Assembly (NCBI RefSeq): GCF_003270085.1
Contig: NZ_QFDQ01000013.1
Coordinates: 1-59,901 of the forward strand
DNA length: 59,901 nt
Direction: 5' to 3'
DNA from: Streptomyces triticisoli
GTDB taxonomy: Bacteria; Actinomycetota; Actinomycetes; Streptomycetales; Streptomycetaceae
Shown: piece by piece, positions 1 to 7,993 of the stretch
Position numbering within the stretch: the stretch's first letter is position 1
Layout of the letters: each line of letters opens with the position of its first letter
Notes under the pieces: generated by a model
What the model was told of the DNA's origin: nothing
The model's input: the letters and a program-made list of their open reading frames with translations, nothing else
Database searches by the model: none
Made by a program: the position numbers and the translations under genes

Positions 1-367
1 CGGCGCCCGGCGTGGGGCCGGCCGGCGGGGCGGGCGTCCGGCTGGTCGCGTCCGGCGACGGCGTGGGTGTGGGCGCGGGCGTGCCGGAGGAGGCCACCGT
101 CCGCCGCTCCGGCACGGGGTCGTCCTTCACCGCGGAGGCCACCGCGTAGCCGCCGGCCGCCAGCACCCCGGCGACCGCGGCGGTGGCGCCCGCCACCCGC
201 AGCCAGCCCCACGCTGCCGGGCGCACGAGCCGACGGCCGGGGCGGACCTGTCCGGCCATGCCGCGCTCGATCCGCGCCAGGATGCGCGCGCGGTCGGGCT
301 CGTGCGCCCCGGCCGCCTCGTGCAGCCGGGCGCGCAGCTCCTCGTGCACGTCCCGCCGCATGGTCAT
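1..367 (-). CDS. Membrane protein downstream of the ECF sigma factor (partial)
   Basis: The first 122 or so residues of a protein that runs off the window edge. Its ATG overlaps the sigma-factor stop (ATGA), so the two are translationally coupled. About 50 charged N-terminal residues, rich in Arg/Glu/Ala, precede one hydrophobic segment at roughly residues 53-75. A Pro/Thr/Ser-rich linker follows, as in proteins that cross the membrane and expose a C-terminal domain. The position after a SigE-family sigma gene suggests a role connected with it, possibly a sensor or anti-sigma-like partner. No zinc-binding anti-sigma motif is visible, so this is inference from context. The C-terminal domain is outside the window and the function is unknown. 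Confidence 0.7.
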   Translation of the reverse strand, partial: MTMRRDVHEELRARLHEAAGAHEPDRARILARIERGMAGQVRPGRRLVRPAAWGWLRVAGATAAVAGVLAAGGYAVASAVKDDPVPERRTVASSGTPAPTPTPSPDATSRTPAPPAGPTPGA

Positions 368-930
368 CGGTCCTTTCCTCCGGCGTCCCCGGTTCGTGCC
401 ATCGCCGCGTGCACCCTGCGCGGAGCGTCCCGCGTGCCGAGCAGCCGCTGCAGCTCGGCCATCCCCTTCGACGTCTGGCTCTTCACCGTACCCACGCTCA
501 CACCCAGGGCCTGCGCGGTGTCCTTCTCGGACAGGTCGAAGGCGTGCCGCAGCACCACACAGGCCCGCTTGCGGAACGGCAGCCGGCGCAGCGCCTCCTG
601 GACGTCGACGGCACCCGCCACGTCCGGGTTCTCGGTCCGCTCCTCGCGCTGCGACCAGAACAGGGCGATCCGGCGCCGTTCGCGCACCGCGCCGCGGATC
701 CGGGTACGGGCCAGGTTCGCGACCACTCCGCGCGCGTACGCCACCGGGTGGTCCGCCGCGCGCACCCGGTCCCAGCGGTGCCACAGCGCCAGCAGGGCGT
801 CGGCCGCCAGGTCGTCCGCCGCGTCCGCCTCGCCCGTCAGCAGATGGGCCAGCCGGGCCAGTTCGGCGTGGTGGCGTTCGAAGAAGGCGTGGAACTCCAC
901 GGAGGCGGCGTCGTCGACGACTGTCCCCAC
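364..930 (-). CDS. SigE-family ECF RNA polymerase sigma factor
   Basis: A 188-residue sigma-70 family protein that would redirect RNA polymerase to its own promoter class. Region 2 lies at about residues 8-75 (FHAFFERHHAELARLAHLL, then DDLAADALLALW and the VAYARGVVANLARTR segment). Region 4 lies at about 115-170, with a helix-turn-helix around LSEKDTAQALGVSVGTVKSQ. This matches the short SigE family common in Streptomyces. The GTG at 930 was chosen because GAGGGAG sits just upstream and the family N-terminus begins there; the longer frame to 1155 is non-homologous read-through. It overlaps the downstream membrane-protein gene by 4 bp. Its targets and signal cannot be told from sequence. Confidence 0.88.
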   Translation of the reverse strand: MGTVVDDAASVEFHAFFERHHAELARLAHLLTGEADAADDLAADALLALWHRWDRVRAADHPVAYARGVVANLARTRIRGAVRERRRIALFWSQREERTENPDVAGAVDVQEALRRLPFRKRACVVLRHAFDLSEKDTAQALGVSVGTVKSQTSKGMAELQRLLGTRDAPRRVHAAMARTGDAGGKDR

Positions 931-998
931 GGTCTCCCTCTCACAACGGCTCCCCGACGTCGAACAGGTGTGCGCCGGGTATGGGTCCCGGGACTTTA

Positions 999-1535
999 TC
1001 AGCGCCCGTCCGGACCCTCGAACGTCGCATGACGGGCCGAACTCCCCGTCGGTTCCTGCTCCTTGGCGTCCCGCAGCGTCAGCACCACCTCGTCGATCTC
1101 CTCGCCCCGCGCCTGCGCGTACCCTCTGGCCCGCGCGGACTCCCGGAAGCCGCACTTGTGCAGTACCCGCAGCGAGCCCGCGTTGTCCGCCGCCGCGCGT
1201 GCGTACAGCGGGCGTTCGGGCACCTCGGCCAGCAGGGCGCGCAGTGCGGCCGTCGCGATGCCCCGGCCCCAGTAGGCGCGGTCCACCCAGTAGGTGACCT
1301 CGCGCTCGCCCGGCTCGCCGTAGACGGCGGCGCTGCCGACCACGTCACCGTCCGCCAGGATCGTGCGCTGCGTGTCGGACGAGGCGCGCAGCCTGCGCCA
1401 GTGCGCGTCGAAGGCGTCGCGGTCGGCCGGGTCCTTCGGGGTGAAGGCGGCCATCCGCAGGGACTCCGGGTCGTTCATCTGCCGGAAGAACACCGGCAGA
1501 TCGCTGTCGTGGACTTCGCGGAGCGCGACGTTCAT
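999..1535 (-). CDS. GNAT-family N-acetyltransferase (RimJ/RimL type)
   Basis: A 178-residue acetyl-CoA-dependent acetyltransferase. The acetyl-CoA loop is seen as WVDRAYWGRGIATAALRALL (about residues 83-102), followed by the DNAGSLRVLHKCGF motif typical of RimJ/RimL-like enzymes that modify alpha-amino groups or small amines. The start lies 3 bp after the stop of the IclR regulator, so the two are probably co-transcribed. The substrate is unknown. The tail after about residue 155 is poor in structure and unlikely to be catalytic. Confidence 0.85.
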   Translation of the reverse strand: MNVALREVHDSDLPVFFRQMNDPESLRMAAFTPKDPADRDAFDAHWRRLRASSDTQRTILADGDVVGSAAVYGEPGEREVTYWVDRAYWGRGIATAALRALLAEVPERPLYARAAADNAGSLRVLHKCGFRESARARGYAQARGEEIDEVVLTLRDAKEQEPTGSSARHATFEGPDGR

Positions 1536-1538
1536 GGC

Positions 1539-2312
1539 TCACAGCCTCCTGGTGGCGAGCAGCAGACGGTCACGGGCGTCGAACAGGGCGTCCTTCACCA
1601 TCTGTTCGTGCGCGGGCGTCAAGCGTGCCACGGGGATCGAGCAGCTGACCGCGTCCCGGGCCGGGGTGCGGTACGGGATCGCCACGCCGAAGCAGCGCAG
1701 GCCGAGGGTGTTCTCCTCACGGTCGACGGCGTAGCCCTGCTCACGGATCCGGTGCAGTTCCTCGATGAGCTTCTCGCGGTCGGTGATGGTGTGCTCGGTC
1801 AGCGAGGGCAGCGTCTCCGGGAGCAGCTTGCGCACCTGCTCGTCCGAGTACGTGCTCAGCAGCGCCTTGCCGAGCGCGGTGGAGTGGGCGGGCAGCCGGC
1901 GGCCGACCCGGGCGAAGGGGCGCAGGTAGTGCTGCGACTGGCGGGTGGCCAGGTAGACGACGTTCGTACCGTCCAGACGGGCGAGGTGGATGGTCTCGGT
2001 GGTGTCGTCGGACAGCCGGTCCAGCGTCGGGCGGGCCGCCGCGACCACCTCGTCGCCGTCGAGGTAGGAGGTGCCGACGAGCAGCGCGCGCACGCCGATG
2101 CCGTAGCGCGTGCCGGTCGCGTCGGTCTCCACCCAGCCCAGCTCGACGAGTGTGCGCAGCAGCATGTACAGGCTGGACTTGGGATAGCCGACGGCTTCCT
2201 GGACCTCGGCCAGGGAGTGCATACCGGGCCGGCCGGCGAAGTACTCGAGCAACTCCACGGTCCGCACCGCGGACTTGACCTGCGCCCCGCCGCCTGCCTC
2301 GCCTGCCGACAT
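1539..2312 (-). CDS. IclR-family transcriptional regulator
   Basis: A 257-residue regulator with the family's usual size and order. An N-terminal winged helix (residues about 10-65, KSAVRTVELLEYFAG through YPKSSLYMLLRTLVELGWVE) is followed by the ligand-binding IclR domain (about 80-250). Signature segments there are PAHSTALGKALLS and ENTLGLRCFGVAIP. The start is the ATG at 2312, preceded by AAGGGG; earlier in-frame codons extend into the divergent promoter. It is divergent from the aldehyde dehydrogenase at 2485, so it most likely controls that gene and itself from the 172-bp gap. Ligands of this family are often sugar acids or aromatic acids; the specific inducer is not predictable here. 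Confidence 0.92.
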   Translation of the reverse strand: MSAGEAGGGAQVKSAVRTVELLEYFAGRPGMHSLAEVQEAVGYPKSSLYMLLRTLVELGWVETDATGTRYGIGVRALLVGTSYLDGDEVVAAARPTLDRLSDDTTETIHLARLDGTNVVYLATRQSQHYLRPFARVGRRLPAHSTALGKALLSTYSDEQVRKLLPETLPSLTEHTITDREKLIEELHRIREQGYAVDREENTLGLRCFGVAIPYRTPARDAVSCSIPVARLTPAHEQMVKDALFDARDRLLLATRRL

Positions 2313-2381
2313 CGCCCTTGACCCCTTCGTTCGACGAGAAGCTGCAGTTATAGTCTCACCGTATTCATCATCAGAGACAGT

Positions 2382-2397
2382 GTTCAGTATATCGAAC
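2382..2397. promoter_or_regulatory. Candidate IclR operator between iclR-type gene and aldehyde dehydrogenase
   Basis: GTTCAGTATATCGAAC is an imperfect 16-bp palindrome with perfect GTTC/GAAC ends and a TATA core. It lies in the AT-richest part of the divergent promoter. IclR-type dimers bind such sites. The link to this regulator is inference from position. Confidence 0.45.
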
Positions 2398-2484
2398 GCC
2401 CTGGTGGGTGATCCGAATACGGCCGACCGGGCCGACCGTAGGGACCGGTCGGATACTGCGGCAAGACATGTGGAGGGATCCGCG

Positions 2485-4011
2485 GTGGCAGCACCAGTCT
2501 GGAGTGTCGACCCCCGTACCGGAAAGCAGCGGGAACAGGTCGCGGTGGAGGCCACGGCCCAGGAGGTGGACACCGCCGTACGCGCCGCCCACGAGGCGCG
2601 CGGCGCGCTCGCCGACCGGACCGTGCGCGCGGCCTTCCTGCGCACCGCCGCCGACCGGCTTCAGGCGGCCCGGGACCAGCTCGTCGAGGCCGCCGACGCC
2701 GAGACCGCGCTCGGCCCGGTCCGGCTCACCGGGGAACTGGCCCGCACCTGCTACCAGTTGCGGGCCTTCGCGGACATCGTCGACGAGGGCGCCTTCCTCG
2801 ACGTGATCATCAACCACCCCGACGACACCGCGACCCCGCCGATCCCGGACCTGCGCCGCCACAAGGTGCCGCTCGGCGTCGTCGCCGTCTACGCCGCATC
2901 CAACTTCCCCTTCGCCTTCTCCGTCGCCGGCGGCGACACCGCGAGCGCGTTCGGCGCGGGCTGCCCGGTCGTCGTCAAGGCCCACCCCGACCACCCGGCC
3001 CTGTCCGAGCTGGTCGCCAAGGTGCTGCGCGGGGCCGCCGCCGAGCACGGAGTCCCCGAGGGCGTGGTCGGTCTCGTCCACGGCTTCGACGCGGGCGTCG
3101 AGCTCGTCAAGCACCCGCTGGTCGCCGCGGCCGGCTTCACCGGCTCCGTACGCGGCGGCCGGGCCCTGTTCGACGCCGCCGCCGCGCGGCCGGTGCCGAT
3201 CCCCTTCCACGGCGAGCTGGGCTCGCTGAACCCGGTGCTCGTCACCGAGGCGGCGGCGACCGAGCGGGCGGAGGCCATCGGGGCCGGCCTGGCCGGCTCG
3301 ATGACGATGGGCGTCGGACAGTTCTGCGTCAAGCCGGGCCTGGTGCTGGTGCCGTCCGGGGCGGCGGGCGACGCCCTGGTCAAGTCGCTCACCGAGGCCG
3401 TCGGCGACACCGACCCGGGCGTCCTGCTCGACCGCCGGATGCGCGACAACTTCCTCGCCGGCATCGCCGAGCGCACCGGACTGCCCGGCGTCGACTCCCC
3501 GGTCACCCCCGGCGCGGGCGGCGAGCACACGGTCAGCGCGGGCTTCCTGACGGTCCCGGCCGGGAAGCTGACCGGCGAGGGCGCGTACGACGTGCTCCTG
3601 GAGGAGTGCTTCGGGCCGGTCACCGTGGTGGCCCGCTACGAGGACGAGGCCGAGGCCACCGCCGTCCTGTCCCGCCTGCCCGGCAACCTCACCGCGACCG
3701 TGCAGCTGTCCACCGAGGAGGCGGCCGGCCAGGGGCGCGGCGCCGCACTGCTGGCCGAGCTGACCCCGCTCGCCGGACGCGTCCTCGTCAACGGCTGGCC
3801 GACCGGCGTCGCGGTGGCCCCCGCCCAGCACCACGGTGGCCCCTACCCGGCGACGACGTCCACGTCCACCTCCGTGGGCGGCACGGCGATCGAACGCTGG
3901 ATGCGTCCGGTGGCCTACCAGAACGCCCCGGAAGCCCTCCTCCCGCCCGAGCTGCGCGACGACAACCCCCTCGGCCTGCCCCGCCGCTTCAACGGACGCC
4001 TGGAGCGCTGA
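2485..4011 (+). CDS. Aldehyde dehydrogenase (NADP+), alpha-ketoglutarate semialdehyde dehydrogenase-like
   Basis: A 508-residue NAD(P)-dependent aldehyde dehydrogenase. The nucleotide-binding fold carries GVVAVYAASNFPFAFSV and the GFTGSVRGGRALF loop. The general base is Glu244 in HGELGSLNPV and the catalytic nucleophile is Cys281 in GVGQFCVKPG. The subtype with GELGS and QFCVKPG includes 2,5-dioxovalerate (alpha-ketoglutarate semialdehyde) dehydrogenases, which finish sugar-acid and hydroxyproline breakdown. The GTG start at 2485 has GGAGGGA 6 bp upstream; frames opening earlier overlap the regulator. Divergence from an IclR regulator supports an inducible catabolic role. The exact substrate remains inferred because no other pathway enzyme is adjacent. 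Confidence 0.9.
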   Translation: MAAPVWSVDPRTGKQREQVAVEATAQEVDTAVRAAHEARGALADRTVRAAFLRTAADRLQAARDQLVEAADAETALGPVRLTGELARTCYQLRAFADIVDEGAFLDVIINHPDDTATPPIPDLRRHKVPLGVVAVYAASNFPFAFSVAGGDTASAFGAGCPVVVKAHPDHPALSELVAKVLRGAAAEHGVPEGVVGLVHGFDAGVELVKHPLVAAAGFTGSVRGGRALFDAAAARPVPIPFHGELGSLNPVLVTEAAATERAEAIGAGLAGSMTMGVGQFCVKPGLVLVPSGAAGDALVKSLTEAVGDTDPGVLLDRRMRDNFLAGIAERTGLPGVDSPVTPGAGGEHTVSAGFLTVPAGKLTGEGAYDVLLEECFGPVTVVARYEDEAEATAVLSRLPGNLTATVQLSTEEAAGQGRGAALLAELTPLAGRVLVNGWPTGVAVAPAQHHGGPYPATTSTSTSVGGTAIERWMRPVAYQNAPEALLPPELRDDNPLGLPRRFNGRLER

Positions 4012-4057
4012 CCCCGCCGGGGGGAACCACAGCGGTGGCGTCCGCGTCCTCCGTCGC

Positions 4058-4561
4058 ATGATCGATGACAGCGGGCGCGGACGCCCGGTGATACGTACAG
4101 CCGTGCCCGCCGAGGCGGAGACCATCGCCGCGCTGCACGCGCGGGCCCGGGCGACGTACTACCCGGAAGGGACCCCGGACGACGGCACCGACTGGGCCGC
4201 GGTCTGGCGAGGTGCCGTCGAACGGCCCGGCGGGCACGTCCTGTGCGCCGTCGACCAGGGCCGCGTCGTCGGTCTCGCCTCCTTCCGCACCCCGCCGGAC
4301 AGCGCCGCGGACACGGTCACGCTGTTCCAGTTCCACGTCGATCCCGACCGCTGGGGCTCCGGCATCGGCACGGCCCTGCACACGGCCTGCGTCGAGCAGT
4401 GGCGGACCGACGGCAAGCGGACCGCCGTCCTGGAGGTCCACGTGGACAACCACCGCGCCCAGCACTTCTACACCCGCCGGGGCTGGACCCAGGACCCGGA
4501 CCACCCACTCACCGAAGGCGACCACCACCTGCGTCTGCGGTACGCGGTGCCCGGGGAATGA
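4058..4561 (+). CDS. GNAT-family N-acetyltransferase
   Basis: About 167 residues. The acetyl-CoA-binding segment is FHVDPDRWGSGIGTALHTAC, and the C-terminal strand is VHVDNHRAQHFYTRRGW, a classical GNAT end. The start is uncertain: the ATG at 4058 and a GTG at 4088 (VIRTAVPAEAETIA, which looks like a native GNAT N-terminus) both lack a strong ribosome site. It lies 46 bp after the aldehyde dehydrogenase and may be read through from it. The substrate is unknown. Confidence 0.82.
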   Translation: MIDDSGRGRPVIRTAVPAEAETIAALHARARATYYPEGTPDDGTDWAAVWRGAVERPGGHVLCAVDQGRVVGLASFRTPPDSAADTVTLFQFHVDPDRWGSGIGTALHTACVEQWRTDGKRTAVLEVHVDNHRAQHFYTRRGWTQDPDHPLTEGDHHLRLRYAVPGE

Positions 4562-4582
4562 AACAGGCCGCTTGAAGGTTCA

Positions 4583-4620
4583 CGTACATGGCGGAGGGGG
4601 TCTCCCTCCGCTTCCGTACG
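4583..4620 (+). terminator. Hairpin between acetyltransferase and DsbA-like gene
   Basis: GCGGAGGG (4591-4598) pairs perfectly with CCCTCCGC (4604-4611) around a 5-nt loop. An outer CGTAC/GTACG stem is separated by small internal loops. There is no U-tract. It looks like an actinobacterial terminator or attenuator 20 bp before the next gene. Confidence 0.5.
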
Positions 4621-4640
4621 AGCGGGAGAGAGCCGAGAGC

Positions 4641-5357
4641 ATGCGCGTCGAGGTCTGGTCGGACATCGCCTGTCCCTGGTGCTACGTGGGAAAGGCGCGC
4701 TTCGAGAAGGCGCTCGCGGACTTCCCGCACCGTGATCAGGTCGAGGTGGTGCACCGGTCCTTCGAGCTGGACCCGCACCGGGCCAAGGACGACATCCAGC
4801 CGGTCCTCACCGTGCTCACCAAGAAGTACGGCATGAGCGAGGCGCAGGCACAGGCAGGGGAGGAGAACCTGGGGCAGCAGGCCGCCGCCGAGGGGCTCGC
4901 CTACCGCACCCGGGGCCGCGACCACGGCAACACCTTCGACATGCACCGCCTGCTGCACCTGGCCAAGGAGCACGGCAGGCAGAGCGAACTGCTGGACGCG
5001 CTGTACCGGGCGAACTTCGCCGAGGAGCGCTCAGTCTTCTCCGAGGGCGACGAACGGCTGGTGGAACTGGCCGTCTCCGCCGGGCTCGACGCCGACGAGG
5101 CCCGCAAGGTGCTCGCCGACCCCGACGCCTACGCCGACGAGGTCCGCGCCGACGAGCGGGAGGCCGCGCAGCTCGGCGCCACCGGGGTGCCGTTCTTCGT
5201 GCTCGACCGCAAGTACGGCGTCTCCGGAGCCCAGCCCGCCGAGGTCTTCACCCGGGCGCTCGCCCAGGCCTGGGGCGAGCGCTCGCCGCTCACCCTCCTC
5301 CAGGACGGCGGCGGGGACGCCTGCGGACCGGACGGATGCGCGGTGTCGCAGAGCTGA
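4641..5357 (+). CDS. DsbA-family oxidoreductase, FrnE-like
   Basis: A 238-residue cytosolic thioredoxin-fold protein of the FrnE group. The active site is Cys11-Pro-Trp-Cys14 in DIACPWCYVGK, directly after the first beta strand. The inserted helical domain spans about residues 60-165. The cis-Pro loop is GATGVPFFVLD. The C-terminus adds two extra cysteines (CGPDGC), also common in this family. No signal peptide is present, so it acts inside the cell in dithiol/disulfide chemistry or as a polyketide-associated isomerase-like protein. The ATG at 4641 follows GGGAGAG; earlier in-frame codons cover the upstream hairpin and the acetyltransferase. Confidence 0.9.
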   Translation: MRVEVWSDIACPWCYVGKARFEKALADFPHRDQVEVVHRSFELDPHRAKDDIQPVLTVLTKKYGMSEAQAQAGEENLGQQAAAEGLAYRTRGRDHGNTFDMHRLLHLAKEHGRQSELLDALYRANFAEERSVFSEGDERLVELAVSAGLDADEARKVLADPDAYADEVRADEREAAQLGATGVPFFVLDRKYGVSGAQPAEVFTRALAQAWGERSPLTLLQDGGGDACGPDGCAVSQS

Positions 5358-5463
5358 GACCGGCGCGCCTGCCCTGGTCGGCGCGGACACATGAGCGGCG
5401 CTTGGGTGTGCCGTGCAGGAATACGCGATGGACTGCGACCGCGCCGGGCCGCACAGTGGTGCC

Positions 5464-6513
5464 ATGGAGACCTTCGAGAGCCTCGTCCGTGCCGAGTTCG
5501 CCCCGAAGAACACCTACCTGAACACCGCGGCCCTCGGGCTGCTCCCGGCCCGTGCGGTGACGGCCCTGCGCGCCGCCGTGGACGCGGCCGCCGCCGGGCA
5601 GCCCACCGACATGTTCGCCGACGTCGAGGCCGCCCGCGCCTCCTTCGCCCGGCTGACCGGGGTCCCCGGCCACCGCGTGGCGGCCGGCGCCTCGGTCGCC
5701 GTCCACACCGGGCTGATCGCCGCCTCGCTGCCCGAGAGCGCCGAAGTCCTCACCGCGGAGGGAGACTTCAGCTCGCTGGTGAACCCCTTCCACATCCGCC
5801 GCGACCTCAAGGTGCGCAGCGTCCCGCTGGAGCAGGTCGCCGAGGCGGTACGGCCCGGCACGGCACTGGTCGCGGTCAGCGCCGCCCAGTCGGCGGACGG
5901 CCGGATCGCCGACCTGTCCGCGATCCGTGAGGCCGCGCGCGAGCACGGGGCGCGCACCTACGTCGACGTCTCCCAGGCCGCCGGCTGGCTGGACCTCGAC
6001 GCGGACGCCCACGACTACGTCTCCGCCGTCGCCTACAAGTGGCTCCTGTGCCCGCGGGGCGTGGCCTTCCTGGTCGTCCCCGACGACCTCGGCGGCCTCA
6101 GCCCGCTGTTCGCCGGCTGGGTGGCGGGGGAACGACCCTGGGACAGCTGCTACGGTCCCGTAGACGAACTCGCCCACTCCGCACGGCGGTTCGACGAGAG
6201 TCCCGCACTCTTCTGCTACGCCGGCGCCCGCCGCTCCCTCGAACTCGTCGAGGAACTCGGCGTGTCCGCCGTACGCGCCCACGACCTCGCCCTCGCCGAA
6301 CGGTTCCGCACCGGCCTGCACTCCCTCGGTCACGAGCCCGTTCCCGCACCCGGCTCGCCGATCGTCTCCGTGCCCGGACTCGGTCGCCGGCAGGGTGACT
6401 TGAGCGGCGCCGGCATCGAGCTCTCCGCCCGCGCGGGCAATCTGCGGGCCGCCTTCCACCTCTACAACACGCCCGCGGACGTCGACCGCCTGCTGGACGT
6501 ACTGGCCGGGTGA
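5464..6513 (+). CDS. Class V aminotransferase / cysteine desulfurase-like PLP enzyme
   Basis: A 349-residue fold-type I PLP enzyme. The N-terminus (YLNTAALGLLPARAV) is typical of the class V group. The cofactor aspartate lies in TYVDVSQAAG, and the Schiff-base lysine is Lys192 in VAYKWLLCPRG. No conserved cysteine loop of true cysteine desulfurases is visible, so a general aminotransferase or lyase role is more likely. The ATG at 5464 is preferred by homology to the family N-terminus, although an ATG at 5428 has a better ribosome site (AGGA, 7 bp). It is convergent with ectD and shares a hairpin terminator with it. Confidence 0.85.
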   Translation: METFESLVRAEFAPKNTYLNTAALGLLPARAVTALRAAVDAAAAGQPTDMFADVEAARASFARLTGVPGHRVAAGASVAVHTGLIAASLPESAEVLTAEGDFSSLVNPFHIRRDLKVRSVPLEQVAEAVRPGTALVAVSAAQSADGRIADLSAIREAAREHGARTYVDVSQAAGWLDLDADAHDYVSAVAYKWLLCPRGVAFLVVPDDLGGLSPLFAGWVAGERPWDSCYGPVDELAHSARRFDESPALFCYAGARRSLELVEELGVSAVRAHDLALAERFRTGLHSLGHEPVPAPGSPIVSVPGLGRRQGDLSGAGIELSARAGNLRAAFHLYNTPADVDRLLDVLAG

Positions 6514-6529
6514 GGACCCACGACGACAA

Positions 6530-6571
6530 CGGGCAGTGGCCCCCCGTCCCGCAGGAGGAGGCCACTGCCCG
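6530..6571. terminator. Bidirectional terminator between aminotransferase and ectD
   Basis: CGGGCAGTGGCC (6530-6541) and GGCCACTGCCCG (6560-6571) form a perfect 12-bp stem with an 18-nt loop. It lies exactly between two convergent stop codons and can serve both transcripts. Confidence 0.8.
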
Positions 6572-6586
6572 GCAGTCACGGCGCGA

Positions 6587-7525
6587 TCACTTCACGGGCG
6601 TGAAGTCCCGCGCCCCAATGAACTCAGGCCTGCGCACCGGCGCCGCGAACGGCTCCACCGCCGTGTTCTCCACGCTGTTGAACACGATGAACACGTTGCT
6701 GCGCGGGTACGGCGTGATGTTGTCGCCGGAGCCGTGCATGCAGTTGCAGTCGAACCAGGTCGCGGAACCGGCCCTGCCCGTGAACAGCCTGATGCCGTGC
6801 TCCGAGGCCATCTTCGTCAGCGCCTCGTCGGACGGGGTGCCCGCGTCCTGCATCTGCAGCGACTTCTTGTAGTTGTCCTCCGGCGTGGCCCCCGCACAGC
6901 CGAGGAACGTCCGGTGCGACCCCGGCATGATCATCAGGCCGCCGTTGGTGTCGAAGTTCTCGGTCAGTGCGATCGAGACGGAGACCGTGCGCATGTTCGG
7001 CAGGCCGTCCTCGGCGTGCCAGGTCTCGAAGTCCGAGTGCCAGTAGAAACCACTCGCTCCGAAGCCCGGCTTGACGTTGATCCGCGACTGGTGGACGTAC
7101 ACGTCCGAGCCGAGGATCTGCCGCGCCCGGCCGACCACCCGCTCGTCGCGCACCAGCCGCGCGAACACCTCGCTGATCCGGTGCACTTCGAAGACCGAGC
7201 GGATCTCCTGGGACTTCGGCTCGACGATCGAGCGCTCGTCGGCCCGGATCGCCGGGTCGCTCACCAGCCGGTCCAGCTCCCGCCGGTAGACGGCGACCTC
7301 CTCCTCGGTGATCAGCTGGTCGATGGCGAGGAAACCGTCGCGTTCGTACGCCTGGAGGTCGGCCGCCGAGATCGGGCCGGGCGTGTCGGGAGCGCCCCAG
7401 ACGACGGGGTCCTGACGGGGGACGGTCACCTCGGTGGCGCCGCGGGTGGGGTAGAGGTCGGTGACCGTGTTCGTGGTGCTGTTCGTGCTGTTGGTGGTGT
7501 TCGTGGTGTTCGTGGTGACGGTCAT
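6587..7525 (-). CDS. ectD: Ectoine hydroxylase EctD
   Basis: A 312-residue non-haem Fe(II)/2-oxoglutarate dioxygenase that converts ectoine to 5-hydroxyectoine in the cytoplasm. The family signature FYWHSDFETWHAEDGLPNMR is present. Iron ligands are His163 and Asp165 in WHSD, with His264 (CMHGSGDN) as the third. The first 20 residues are a Thr/Asn run (repeats of TNT/NTT) encoded by a repetitive stretch and are absent from typical EctD. The ATG at 7525 has a full GAGGAGG site 10 bp upstream, which supports this start. It is the last gene of ectABCD, 5 bp after ectC, so 5-hydroxyectoine should be made together with ectoine. Confidence 0.96.
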   Translation of the reverse strand: MTVTTNTTNTTNSTNSTTNTVTDLYPTRGATEVTVPRQDPVVWGAPDTPGPISAADLQAYERDGFLAIDQLITEEEVAVYRRELDRLVSDPAIRADERSIVEPKSQEIRSVFEVHRISEVFARLVRDERVVGRARQILGSDVYVHQSRINVKPGFGASGFYWHSDFETWHAEDGLPNMRTVSVSIALTENFDTNGGLMIMPGSHRTFLGCAGATPEDNYKKSLQMQDAGTPSDEALTKMASEHGIRLFTGRAGSATWFDCNCMHGSGDNITPYPRSNVFIVFNSVENTAVEPFAAPVRRPEFIGARDFTPVK

Positions 7526-7530
7526 GGGGG

Positions 7531-7935
7531 TCACACCTCCTCGGGTTCGGTGAGCAGGGGGTAGACGCCGTTCTCGTCGTGGTCCTCCCGTCCGGTCACG
7601 GGCGGGTTGAACACGCAGATGCAGCGGAAGTCCTCCTTGACGCGCAGCGTGTGCCGCTCGTGCCCGTCGAGGAGGTACATGGTGCCGGGCGTGATCGTGT
7701 ACGTCTTCCCGGTCTCGCGGTCGGTCAGCTCGGCCTCGCCCTCGACGCAGACGACGGCCTCGACGTGGTTGGCGTACCACATCGACGTCTCCGTGCCGGC
7801 GTACAGGACCGTCTCGTGCAGGGAGAAGCCGACCCTCTCCTTGGCGAGGACGATGCGCTTGCTCTCCCAGGTGCCGGACTTCGACTTGACGTGCCGGTCG
7901 GTGCCTTCGATGTCCTTGAACGAACGGACGATCAC
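7531..7935 (-). CDS. ectC: L-ectoine synthase EctC
   Basis: A 134-residue cupin enzyme that cyclises N-gamma-acetyl-2,4-diaminobutyrate to ectoine. The full-length family sequence is evident: [16 protein letters not shown] at the start, the metal-binding cupin core [20 protein letters not shown], and [10 protein letters not shown] with the third ligand His. Length and ends match the family. It lies 58 bp after ectB and 5 bp before ectD, inside one operon. Confidence 0.97.
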   Translation of the reverse strand: MIVRSFKDIEGTDRHVKSKSGTWESKRIVLAKERVGFSLHETVLYAGTETSMWYANHVEAVVCVEGEAELTDRETGKTYTITPGTMYLLDGHERHTLRVKEDFRCICVFNPPVTGREDHDENGVYPLLTEPEEV

Positions 7936-7993
7936 GGTGGTACGTGCCTCCTAGCTGGCTGGGTCGCTCGTTGCTCTTTGCTCGGTCGGGTGT

